Assembly: GCA_947450475.1 (NCBI GenBank) | Contig: CANFVK010000001.1 | Span: 186,001-250,000, forward strand | DNA from: Bacteriovoracaceae bacterium | Lineage (GTDB): Bacteria; Bdellovibrionota; Bacteriovoracia; Bacteriovoracales; Bacteriovoracaceae | Length of the DNA: 64,000 nt | Direction of reading: 5' to 3' | Shown: in pieces, positions 9,039 through 16,270 of the stretch | Layout: each line of letters opens with the position of its first letter | Numbering within the stretch: position 1 is the stretch's first letter | Translations under genes and position numbers: made by a program | The notes under the pieces: generated by a model | What the model was told of the DNA's origin: nothing | Database searches by the model: none | The model's input: only the letters and a program-made list of their open reading frames with translations

Positions 9039-9611
9039 ATGTTAAAGAAATTCACTGCTCTCTTGCTCGTCTCAGCGTTCACTCACGTTTATGCTTACAC
9101 CCCGATCCAGCAGACTAAAGCAATAAGCGAAGAATTGAACCGATCTTTTGATGAGTTGAATTATCGTCTTAATGTTGAGTGGGATCAAAAAGATTCACAA
9201 TTTTTCGAGCAAGTTATGAATGACTTTGAAAAAGATGTTTCTCGTCTCCAAAAAGATGGAATGAGCAACAAAGAGCTAATTGATCAAGCACTCGAGAGAA
9301 TAAAAGACAAACAAGTTCAAGCTGAAGTTTCAGAATTGGCTAAAACTATTTCTGATAATCAAATGTCATCAGATGAAGCTCGTGCTTTTACTCTTTCGAA
9401 GTTAAATAACACTTATGCTCAAGGAGCAAGTTGGTCTGGTCATAGAATGGGAGGCCATACCGCTATGATTTTTGGGGCGATCCTGATTATTATTTTGATT
9501 TGTCATCACAAGCATAAGCATGATCCAGAACCTCAACGTCCAGTTGATAACTGTCACGATACATGGGATATGTGTTCAACTTACCCAGGTGATAATTGCC
9601 AACTTTCGTAA
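9039..9611 (+). CDS. Small exported protein with C-terminal membrane anchor and His-rich segment
   Basis: A 190-residue protein with a signal peptide (cleavage near VYAYT). A charged helical domain spans about residues 25-125. After a Gly/His-containing linker comes a hydrophobic helix (MIFGAILIIILI), immediately followed by HHKHKH and a Cys-containing tail (DNCHDTWDMC, DNCQ). The topology suggests a periplasmic domain anchored near its C-terminus. The His run could bind metal, or simply be basic. AAAGGAGG precedes the ATG, and a strong terminator follows, so it is probably transcribed alone. Function unknown. Confidence 0.7.
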   Translation: MLKKFTALLLVSAFTHVYAYTPIQQTKAISEELNRSFDELNYRLNVEWDQKDSQFFEQVMNDFEKDVSRLQKDGMSNKELIDQALERIKDKQVQAEVSELAKTISDNQMSSDEARAFTLSKLNNTYAQGASWSGHRMGGHTAMIFGAILIIILICHHKHKHDPEPQRPVDNCHDTWDMCSTYPGDNCQLS

Positions 9612-9629
9612 TCTAAATCCTAGTAAATG

Positions 9630-9661
9630 ACTTCGGCAGATTGACTCTGCCGAAGTTTTTT
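9630..9661 (+). terminator. Intrinsic terminator after the small His-rich protein gene
   Basis: An 11-base-pair stem (ACTTCGGCAGA pairing with TCTGCCGAAGT around a 5-base loop) is followed by a run of Ts. It lies 19 bases after the stop at 9611. Confidence 0.9.
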
Positions 9662-9812
9662 GTTCGGTGAAATTAAAACTCTGCTTGTTCTCAAAATGTC
9701 ACTGACTTTTTCAATTTTTCTTTTTAATTTATAATATATTCTTGGCATCATTCATGCTTAGCCAACATTATCACCACGGATGGTTGTAAAATGTTTGACT
9801 AGGAGCTTTAGG

Positions 9813-10745
9813 ATGAAGCCTTTCGCAAAGAGTTTTTCTCTTTTTTCTTTTCTGCTATTTTTCTTTTCTTTGAATCTTTGGGCCATGGGGGCGAGGCGAC
9901 CAAAATCAGCAGCTAAACCTCCTGTTCCTAATTCCGTAGTATCTCCTGCTCCAGTTATCAAACCTCCCGTAGCTTCGGTAGATACTCAGTATGTTGAGTT
10001 GATTAAAAATTTAGTTACGCATTCTGCCTGCACTCAATATTCTTGGAAAAATCGAGGTAGAGCACCAGCTGGATACATAAAAGGTGTAGCTTTAACTTAT
10101 GCTCGTAGTTTATGTCGGGCCAAAGGATTTGACGGAAATTCTCTGCTTAAAATAGATGCCATTTTAACATCGGCTAATTCTAGCTTACCCTCCAAAGATG
10201 CTCTGACTCATTATCAAAATCTTTTTTCGACTTTGAACTTTCATAATTCTGAAGCTGGCAATGATCCACTTAGGGCGGTATATCTTTTAGGAATTGGACT
10301 AGGTATGCGTGAGAGTTCTGGAAGTTATTGCGTGGGTTGGGATAGTTCTGCTGGATCAAATCGTCCTTCAGCAACGGCCGAAGCGGGAGTCTTTCAAACC
10401 AGTTATGACTCCATAGGTTCTTCTGGGGAATTGGCAAAACTTTATGCTGAATACAAAAGCTCTCCGAGTTCTCGTTGTTTTTTATCTACTTTCAAAGAAG
10501 GAGCATCATGTGGATCAAGTAGTACTTTAGGGAGTGGTGCAGGTGCAGATTTTCAGGTTTTTAATAAAGCTTGCCCTGCTTTTGCTACTGAATACGCGAT
10601 GGTAATGTTGCGAATCCAGCGCACTCACTATGGGCCAATTAATCGCAAAGAAGCTGAGTTGATATCAAGCTGCAATGATTTACTTAAGAGTGTTCAGGAT
10701 TTAGTGGAGCGCGATCCACAGTATGCTTGCCGAGACATTTATTAA
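9813..10745 (+). CDS. Secreted lysozyme-like (transglycosylase-like) protein
   Basis: A 310-residue protein. Although the frame opens at 9780, AGGAG at 9801-9805 points to ATG 9813, which begins a signal peptide (MKPFAKSFSLFSF, ending near LWAMG). A Pro/Ala-rich linker follows. The core has MRESSGSYC (Glu167), then AEAGVFQTSYDS. This is the layout of lysozyme-fold glycosidases, with a catalytic Glu at the end of a helix followed by a G-x-F/M-Q-x-S/T strand motif. It would cut peptidoglycan glycan strands, either its own wall or that of another bacterium. Several Cys residues could form disulphides. The enzyme call is an inference from motifs. Confidence 0.65.
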   Translation: MKPFAKSFSLFSFLLFFFSLNLWAMGARRPKSAAKPPVPNSVVSPAPVIKPPVASVDTQYVELIKNLVTHSACTQYSWKNRGRAPAGYIKGVALTYARSLCRAKGFDGNSLLKIDAILTSANSSLPSKDALTHYQNLFSTLNFHNSEAGNDPLRAVYLLGIGLGMRESSGSYCVGWDSSAGSNRPSATAEAGVFQTSYDSIGSSGELAKLYAEYKSSPSSRCFLSTFKEGASCGSSSTLGSGAGADFQVFNKACPAFATEYAMVMLRIQRTHYGPINRKEAELISSCNDLLKSVQDLVERDPQYACRDIY

Positions 10746-10800
10746 AAAGACTTTCCATGGTCTTTTAACTCCGATGAAAGATCATAGATTTTAGCGAAAA

Positions 10801-10853
10801 GGCCACGAAGTTCTTTCGTGGCCACGCTTTTAAGCTGGCTTTATCAGCTTCCA
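10801..10853 (+). terminator. Hairpin terminator region after lysozyme-like gene
   Basis: GGCCACGAA pairs with TTCGTGGCC across a 5-base loop (10801-10823), followed by a short T-containing stretch. A second small hairpin (AAGCTG/CAGCTT) follows directly. Together they probably end the 9813-10745 transcript. Confidence 0.75.
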
Positions 10854-10909
10854 TATCTCTAAAATTAAAACCTTTAATAAAAAATCAAGGCGTTAAGCTA
10901 CAAAGTAAG

Positions 10910-10939
10910 TTACAAATGAATTTAAAGATTTGATACAAT
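10910..10939 (+). promoter_or_regulatory. Possible promoter placing the transcription start at the ATG of 10947
   Basis: TTACAA (10910-10915), an 18-base spacer and TACAAT (10934-10939) resemble a sigma-70 promoter. The -10 box ends 7 bases before the ATG at 10947, and there is no Shine-Dalgarno sequence, so the transcript may be leaderless. Confidence 0.4.
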
Positions 10940-10946
10940 AGACTTT

Positions 10947-11564
10947 ATGAAATTTCTCACTTTATCACTATGCTTTCTTCAGATAACTTTTAATAATCTA
11001 TACGCCGAAGTTTCTTGTGGGGCATCTCAAGATCGTCTACCAGCTCTTATCATTGAGAAACTAGCGGGTCAGATTTCTCAAATTGCCGAAAAAAGTAGTG
11101 ATGATAATAAAGTCAAATATGAAGCAGCTTCAACTTACTTACTATCGATAAAAGACCAGACATCATTTGATGAAAAAGTTGCCAGTGATTTTATTGCTAG
11201 CTTAACTCCAATCTGTGAAAATGAAGCCATTGAATTAAAATTTCGTTCTAAAGTATGCGGCAAATTATCTGGACTTCATGGTAAGCTGGCTCAAAAGCTT
11301 CAACTAAGCGGAGTTGGTAACGGACAAGATGCTTATCGATATTTAAAAATTGCCTTAAATCTCGATCCAGATAACACCGAAGCCATTGTTGGGCATGCTA
11401 TCGCGATTGTTAAAATTTACGAACAAGGTTTTTTCATCAGAAAATTAGCAGAATCAAAATTGAATATCATTGCAAGCCAAGAGGCTCAAGTCGCCAAAAT
11501 TAATCTTGAGCGGATGAATCTAACTAAAAATCCTGTTTATTCTAAAATTCTTGAAGTGCTTTAG
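10947..11564 (+). CDS. Secreted TPR-like protein of unknown function
   Basis: A 205-residue protein with a signal peptide (cleavage near LYAEV). Residues about 125-160 contain a TPR-like helix pair (AYRYLKIALNLDPDNTEAI), so it probably binds another protein. Cys residues in VSCGAS, TPICENE and SKVCGKL could form disulphides. There is no ribosome binding site in front of the ATG; instead a -10-like TACAAT ends 7 bases before it. Function unknown. Confidence 0.65.
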   Translation: MKFLTLSLCFLQITFNNLYAEVSCGASQDRLPALIIEKLAGQISQIAEKSSDDNKVKYEAASTYLLSIKDQTSFDEKVASDFIASLTPICENEAIELKFRSKVCGKLSGLHGKLAQKLQLSGVGNGQDAYRYLKIALNLDPDNTEAIVGHAIAIVKIYEQGFFIRKLAESKLNIIASQEAQVAKINLERMNLTKNPVYSKILEVL

Positions 11565-11693
11565 GGTTTTTACAACTCAAAAAAATTTAAAATCAATTCT
11601 TATCAATTCAATCAGACTTTAGATGTACTAATTAATGCCCTAATTTTACTTCTATAAATAATTTTACTGTAATAAAAATGCAATAATTGCTCA

Positions 11694-11721
11694 TTGACCC
11701 AAATTCGTCAGTTGTTAGAAT
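11694..11721 (+). promoter_or_regulatory. Probable lspA promoter, possibly giving a leaderless mRNA
   Basis: TTGACC (11694-11699), a 16-base spacer and TAGAAT (11716-11721) form a good sigma-70-like promoter. The ATG of lspA begins 6 bases after the -10 box and lacks a Shine-Dalgarno sequence. Confidence 0.5.
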
Positions 11722-11727
11722 TTATCA

Positions 11728-12261
11728 ATGAATCGCAAAGACTGGTTTACTGTATTCTTACCTTTATTATTAGTTTGGTTGATTGACCATTTTTCAAAAA
11801 TGTGGGCAATGAATCTCAACGACAATCTTTCGTTGGGCTTTCTTCAAATTTCTTTGCACTACAATCAAGGAGCCATGCTTGGCTTATTTGCCAATCTTCC
11901 ACCTTTTTTAAGGATTGTTTCGCTTTCGACTGCGGGGGCATTTTTAGTTGTCACGTATGCCATCATTCAATATCTGCTACCAATTCGCTCCATGCTATTG
12001 AGATGTGGAATGTCCATTTTTTTGGGTGGGATTATCGGCAATGTTACTGATCGAGTGATTTGGGGAAAGGTCACAGATTTTATCACTTTCGGATCAAAGG
12101 GACATTTTCTATTTCCTATTTTTAATTTAGCAGATGCTTTCCAATGGATTGGATATTCCATTATTTTTTATGTGCTCTTTATTCATGGTGATCAATTATG
12201 GATGGAAAATAATCAACGTAAAAAAAATTGGATAAATCCTTCTTTCCAACTTAAATATTGA
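11728..12261 (+). CDS. lspA: Lipoprotein signal peptidase (signal peptidase II)
   Basis: A 177-residue inner-membrane aspartyl protease that removes the signal peptide of lipoproteins after diacylglycerol attachment. Four hydrophobic helices are visible, with the family motifs LIDHFSK, YNQGAMLG, GNVTDR (Asp108) and FNLADA (Asp136); the two Asp residues are catalytic. The family usually ends soon after the fourth helix. Here the chain continues with LWMENNQRKKNWINPSFQLKY and stops at a TGA (12259-12261). The frame then stays open without a break into a HAMP-like segment up to 12678. The last 20 residues look like the head of that downstream protein rather than the tail of LspA. Confidence 0.92.
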   Translation: MNRKDWFTVFLPLLLVWLIDHFSKMWAMNLNDNLSLGFLQISLHYNQGAMLGLFANLPPFLRIVSLSTAGAFLVVTYAIIQYLLPIRSMLLRCGMSIFLGGIIGNVTDRVIWGKVTDFITFGSKGHFLFPIFNLADAFQWIGYSIIFYVLFIHGDQLWMENNQRKKNWINPSFQLKY

Positions 12262-12678
12262 GCCTTACTTCTTGGTGTCGGCATCAGTATTAGCTTGATT
12301 GCCATGGTATTTTCATACACATTCCTAAGAGTAAGTTTAATCGAAATAGTTGGACACAACGCTTTTGTTTTAGATAAGTTTCTCACACCTTTTCTCGTCA
12401 CTTTTTTTATCGTTTCAAGCGCATTTTGTATTGCTCTTTTTGCGCTGGGAAAGATTATCTCCCACAAAATTGCTGGACCAGTTTATGCTTTTGAGAAATA
12501 CATCACCGACCTCATTGAGGCCGATTTGAACCCGAAGCAAATTCAAAAATTCAAAATGCGAATTAATGATGAATTCCCAGAATTGGAATCTATAGCTCAG
12601 TCGATTACTAGGAAATTGTCTGTAGAAGTTCTAGAAGAAAATAACGATACCGAAAATCAATATAGTAAACCAGCTTAG
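12262..12678 (+). CDS. HAMP-like membrane segment continuing in frame after the lspA stop
   Basis: Directly after the lspA TGA the same frame is open for 138 codons. The translation begins with a hydrophobic helix (ALLLGVGISISLIAMVFSY), then has a second helix near 12385-12460. Next comes SHKIAGPVYAFEKYITDL, typical of a HAMP linker, and a hydrophilic tail. A separate start would have to be TTG 12295 or ATG 12304, which have no ribosome binding site and cut the first helix. I think the protein is normally the C-terminal part of a longer chain including the lspA tail, split here by a stop codon. Alternatives are recoding or a sequencing error. Confidence 0.55.
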   Translation, partial: ALLLGVGISISLIAMVFSYTFLRVSLIEIVGHNAFVLDKFLTPFLVTFFIVSSAFCIALFALGKIISHKIAGPVYAFEKYITDLIEADLNPKQIQKFKMRINDEFPELESIAQSITRKLSVEVLEENNDTENQYSKPA

Positions 12679-12705
12679 AAATAAGTATTAATTTCACGAA
12701 AAGGA

Positions 12706-14934
12706 ATGGGGATGAAAATTAAAATTAAAGTCACGACCGAGAAAGTTAAAGTTTGGTTAAGAAAATTCAGGACGAATAAAAGAGCGCAGAGTTCCGTTGC
12801 TTTTTTTGCAGTATCGACAATTATTCTTGTTGCTTATCAAAATTGTGGGAAATCAAATTCTCAAAATTCTACCGTAACAGCGGCTTCAACTCTAACTAGT
12901 CCTCCTGTTAGTGTCATGATTGATACGGCATTATATACCGATTGCGCTGATGGTGGTCTTACCATCACGACCTATTTAGACTCGAATCTTAATGGTACTT
13001 TAGATAAAGACGAAGTCGTTAAAAGCACTAAGAGTGTTTGTAATGGCGCTGCCGGAGCAACTGGAGCTGTCGGAGCTACTGGGGTTAGTGGTAGCGACGG
13101 AAAGGGCGGGGGGATTTTGGTAAGCCCAGCGCTTAAAGTCTCATGCCCAGCTGGTGGTATAGAAGTTAAAACTTTTGTTGATTTTAATAATAATGGATTA
13201 CTGGATGATTCTGACGTTTTAGTTTCTACAAGTAATGTTTGTAATGGTGTAAATGGTAATGATGGAGCCAATGCACAGATGACTAGTACAACTGCTACTC
13301 CAGCACAGTGTCCATATGGCGGAGTGGTTTATACTTCCTCAACTGATTTCACTTCACCGGAATCAACGGTTATATGTAACGGAACTAACGGAACTAATGG
13401 AACTAATGGAACTAACGGAACTAACGGAACTAACGGAACTAATGGAACAGACGGAATCAATGGTACTAATGGTACGAATGGAACAGATGGCAAAGACGGA
13501 ATCAATGGTACTAATGGAATTGATGGTGTTGGAACAATTGTTACCTTAAAAATTGCTAGCCCCGACCAATGTCCTGCAGGCGGAACTGTTATTACTACCA
13601 CAACTGGTAATAGTGAGCCCGTTTACTCGGTTCTTTGTAATGGAGCCAAAGGTGATAAAGGTGACAACGGAGCTAATGGGGCCAAAGGTGATAAGGGTGA
13701 CAACGGAGCTAACGGAGCCAAAGGTGACAATGGTAAGCAAGCCTATATTACAACATCTCCCGCAGCCCCATTTCAGTGTGCTAACGGCGGTATCATTATT
13801 TCTACATGGGTAGATGCCGTAACTCCGTCCAATGAAGTTGTATGTAATGGAGTTAGAGGGGCTAATGGAGCTGATGGAAAAGATGGCGCGAATGGTGCTG
13901 ATGGAAAAGACGGATCAAATGGAATAAATGGAATCAACGGAAAAGACGGATTAAATGGTGCTAACGGGAAAGACGGATCAAATGGAATCAATGGTATCGA
14001 TGGTATCAATGGTGCTAACGGAAAAGATGGATTAAATGGTGCCAACGGAAAAGACGGATCAAATGGAATCAATGGAATCGATGGTATCAATGGTGCTAAC
14101 GGAAAAGATGGATTAAATGGTGCTAATGGAAAAGACGGATCAAATGGAATCAATGGTATCGATGGTATCAATGGTGCTAACGGAAAAGACGGATCAAATG
14201 GAATCAACGGTATCAACGGAAAAGATGGATTAAATGGTGCCAACGGAAAAGACGGATCAAATGGAATCAATGGTATCGATGGTATCAATGGTACTAACGG
14301 AAAAGATGGATTAAATGGTGCTAACGGAAAAGATGGATCAAACGGAATCAATGGTATAAATGGAAAAGATGGCGCTAATGGCGCTGATGGATCTAGTTCG
14401 TATGTAACAACGGAAACTGCGCCAAATGCTCAATGCCCGGCCGGTGGATATGTCATAAAAACAACCTCTGGAAATTCAAATTCTTCTCAAATTGTTTGTA
14501 ATGGATTAAAGGGAGATACTGGAGTCGCGGGAGCTAACGGAGCCAATGGAGCCAAAGGCGATACTGGAGCAACGGGAGCCAAAGGCGATACGGGAGCAAC
14601 TGGCGCAACAGGCGCTAATGCCACTCCTTCATTTTTAACAGGTCGAGTGGGTCCCGACATCTCAGGGAAAACCTATTCAGCTTGCCACAATGACTTTATT
14701 TATTTCCCTGGTACTAACACAACTTCGGGATGGGTTGTGTTTAAAGATCAAGTTAAGGCAACGTCAGTTAACGTTTGGAATGTGACTGAGACAAGTTTTG
14801 AGCTTGATGCCACTTCTGGAGCAACCGTTTATTGTACGCTGACTTATGATCCAGTTGGTTTAACACTTTCGTATAAAGTTGTGGATAAATCTGATGGGCA
14901 AAATGGTAAGTCGGGCCTCGTGCATTTAAAGTAA
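12706..14934 (+). CDS. Collagen-like surface protein with Gly-X-Y repeats and CNG modules
   Basis: A 742-residue exported protein. Residues about 28-46 are a hydrophobic anchor or signal, ending YQNCGKS, possibly an atypical lipoprotein Cys. Then come six modules of 30-40 residues that begin C-x2-GG and end VCNG or LCNG; the first two contain EF-hand-like D-x-N-x-NG-x-LD loops that could bind calcium. Between modules lie Gly-X-Y blocks: GTN repeats, GDKGDN/GAKGDN repeats, a roughly 180-residue block of GKDGLNGAN/GKDGSNGIN, and GATGAKGDT repeats. These should form collagen-like triple helices. The last 110 residues are a non-repetitive Cys-containing domain, probably a trimerisation or binding head. 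A fibrous surface protein or adhesin is the likely role. Confidence 0.85.
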   Translation: MGMKIKIKVTTEKVKVWLRKFRTNKRAQSSVAFFAVSTIILVAYQNCGKSNSQNSTVTAASTLTSPPVSVMIDTALYTDCADGGLTITTYLDSNLNGTLDKDEVVKSTKSVCNGAAGATGAVGATGVSGSDGKGGGILVSPALKVSCPAGGIEVKTFVDFNNNGLLDDSDVLVSTSNVCNGVNGNDGANAQMTSTTATPAQCPYGGVVYTSSTDFTSPESTVICNGTNGTNGTNGTNGTNGTNGTNGTDGINGTNGTNGTDGKDGINGTNGIDGVGTIVTLKIASPDQCPAGGTVITTTTGNSEPVYSVLCNGAKGDKGDNGANGAKGDKGDNGANGAKGDNGKQAYITTSPAAPFQCANGGIIISTWVDAVTPSNEVVCNGVRGANGADGKDGANGADGKDGSNGINGINGKDGLNGANGKDGSNGINGIDGINGANGKDGLNGANGKDGSNGINGIDGINGANGKDGLNGANGKDGSNGINGIDGINGANGKDGSNGINGINGKDGLNGANGKDGSNGINGIDGINGTNGKDGLNGANGKDGSNGINGINGKDGANGADGSSSYVTTETAPNAQCPAGGYVIKTTSGNSNSSQIVCNGLKGDTGVAGANGANGAKGDTGATGAKGDTGATGATGANATPSFLTGRVGPDISGKTYSACHNDFIYFPGTNTTSGWVVFKDQVKATSVNVWNVTETSFELDATSGATVYCTLTYDPVGLTLSYKVVDKSDGQNGKSGLVHLK
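13381..13443 (+). repeat. Seven tandem 9-base repeats encoding Gly-Thr-Asn
   Basis: Units of GGAACTAAC or GGAACTAAT stand head to tail inside the collagen-like gene. The only variation is the third base of Asn, so length change by slippage or recombination is plausible. Confidence 0.9.
13939..14361 (+). repeat. 81-base tandem repeats in the collagen-like gene
   Basis: Five near-identical copies of a unit encoding GKDGLNGANGKDGSNGINGI plus a variable end (DGINGAN, DGINGTN or N). The first copies are contiguous at 81 bases; a 36-base partial unit sits between copies three and four. Copies differ mostly at silent positions. The repeats stay in frame. Confidence 0.88.
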
Positions 14935-14950
14935 TAAAAATCCTAGTTGA

Positions 14951-14989
14951 GCAGGTGGAGAATGCTTGTTCCCCACCTGCTTTTTTTTT
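14951..14989 (+). terminator. Intrinsic terminator after the collagen-like gene
   Basis: GCAGGTGG pairs with CCACCTGC across a 14-base loop, followed by nine Ts. It begins 17 bases after the stop at 14934. Confidence 0.9.
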
Positions 14990-15024
14990 GTCCAATTATC
15001 TGTTCAATTAATTGTAATGAGACT

Positions 15025-15053
15025 TTGCAGGTTGTATAAGTTTTGCTTTAATC
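15025..15053 (+). promoter_or_regulatory. Possible promoter just upstream of the flavoprotein gene
   Basis: TTGCAG (15025-15030), a 17-base spacer and TTAATC (15048-15053) end 6 bases before the ATG at 15060. The ATG has no Shine-Dalgarno sequence. Confidence 0.35.
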
Positions 15054-15059
15054 AGCTCT

Positions 15060-16013
15060 ATGAAAGATTATATCGTTGTAGGGGCTGGGCTTAGCGGATT
15101 ACAAGCTGCACAGTTCATCACGGAAAAAAAATGGGGTAGTGTTCTGCTTCTAGAAAAATCTAGAGGTGTTGGTGGAAGAATGGCCACTAGAAGAACACTC
15201 GATACACGTTTTGATCATGGTGCTCAGTTTTATCGCAACAAAGAAGACATAGCGGAACTTCATACTCGCTGGAGTATAAAGCAACTCACTCATCAGTGGT
15301 TTAAGTCTGATCTTGGAGAACACTGGTGTGCCAGTGCAGGCATGACGGCGCTTGCCAAAAATCTTGCTGAACCAATAAATATCAAGCTTGAAAAGCTTAT
15401 TTCAAAAATATCATATGAGGGTGACTGCTGGAGTTTAACTTCCGATAAAGAAGAAAAATGGTATTGCAAAAACTTGATACTTTCTGCGCCACTTCCACAA
15501 TCTCTTGCCATTATCGAGCGATCTAATTTAGGACTAGACCAAAGTCGCGATGATTTAGCAGCACTCAGAAAAATTCAATATAGCAAAGCAGTTCTTGCTT
15601 TGGTAGTTTTGGAAGAAGATCTTTTTATTAATAAAGAAGGCTATAAAGAATTTACAGATAACGATTTTTTTTCTATCGCTGACCAGAAACAAAAAGGAGT
15701 TAGCAGTATTGCTGCACTCACGATCACTATGTCGGCAGAATTCTCTGAAAAAGAATTTGAACAAACGGATGAAATCATCCTAAATAAAATTCTTGCTAAA
15801 CTTCAAGACCAATATCCTCAAGTAAAGTTGGTAGGGGCAGAACTAAAAAAATGGAGATACTGCCAAGTCCTTTCTCGATATAAAGATCCATTCTTAGAAT
15901 TGCTTCCACGTCTCTATTTGATTGGTGATGCTTTTGGAGGACCGAGTTTACTAGGAGCTCTTAGATCGTCGTTCGCCGTTTGCGAAGCAATTCAATCAAA
16001 GAACAATCTTTAA
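15060..16013 (+). CDS. Renalase-like FAD-dependent amine oxidase family protein
   Basis: A 317-residue cytoplasmic flavoprotein. It starts with a Rossmann dinucleotide site (VVGAGLSGLQAA), then GGRMATRR and FDHGAQFY, which are typical of bacterial renalase-like proteins. The second FAD contact is at the end (LIGDAFGGPSLLGALRSS). Renalases oxidise isomeric forms of NAD(P)H back to NAD(P)+; bacterial relatives may do this or oxidise other substrates. It stands alone between a terminator and the chemotaxis operon. The family call is firm; the exact substrate is not. Confidence 0.8.
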   Translation: MKDYIVVGAGLSGLQAAQFITEKKWGSVLLLEKSRGVGGRMATRRTLDTRFDHGAQFYRNKEDIAELHTRWSIKQLTHQWFKSDLGEHWCASAGMTALAKNLAEPINIKLEKLISKISYEGDCWSLTSDKEEKWYCKNLILSAPLPQSLAIIERSNLGLDQSRDDLAALRKIQYSKAVLALVVLEEDLFINKEGYKEFTDNDFFSIADQKQKGVSSIAALTITMSAEFSEKEFEQTDEIILNKILAKLQDQYPQVKLVGAELKKWRYCQVLSRYKDPFLELLPRLYLIGDAFGGPSLLGALRSSFAVCEAIQSKNNL

Positions 16014-16270
16014 AATAATTTTACATTAAGATTTTTTGAAAACGAAGATCTTCTCTTTGAACTTTCGTTAAGGTTTCCTTATTGTTTGAAAACTAAGCAT
16101 GAGAAAATAAAATAAATCAGAAAAAGAATTAAAGTTAATTCGTCCTTAAGAAATTCAAAATTCCCTTAAATTCAGTGACATCATTTTTTTCCAATATATG
16201 CCGTACAGAGAATGGTCGCTAAGATTTATAAGAGACTGTTAGCAAAAAAATATATAGATGGAGAATTTTT

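Noticed and set aside
12259..12261. UGA reassigned to an amino acid throughout the genome
   Set aside because: Other genes end normally in TGA (for example at 4070, 8115 and 22906), so UGA is a stop codon here; only local recoding, mutation or error remain.
12280..12303. SECIS element after the lspA TGA
   Set aside because: A weak hairpin exists, but it lacks the apical GGU and the standard spacing; no selenocysteine gene is seen in the window.
13773..14351. Long Pro-rich reverse-strand frame in the collagen-like repeats
   Set aside because: It is the mirror of the Gly-X-Y repeats on the other strand, with no ribosome site or signal of its own.
13939..14361. Direct repeats resembling a CRISPR array
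   Set aside because: The repeats are contiguous, in frame and encode Gly-X-Y; there are no unique spacers and no cas genes.
16141..16270. Flagellar sigma-28 promoter before the chemotaxis operon
   Set aside because: A TAAA and a later GCCG occur but about 29 bases apart, not the required 15.
16014..16270. Hidden gene or RNA in the 257-base gap before the chemotaxis operon
   Set aside because: AT-rich with no ORF of note or stable hairpin followed by Ts; I see nothing I can support.
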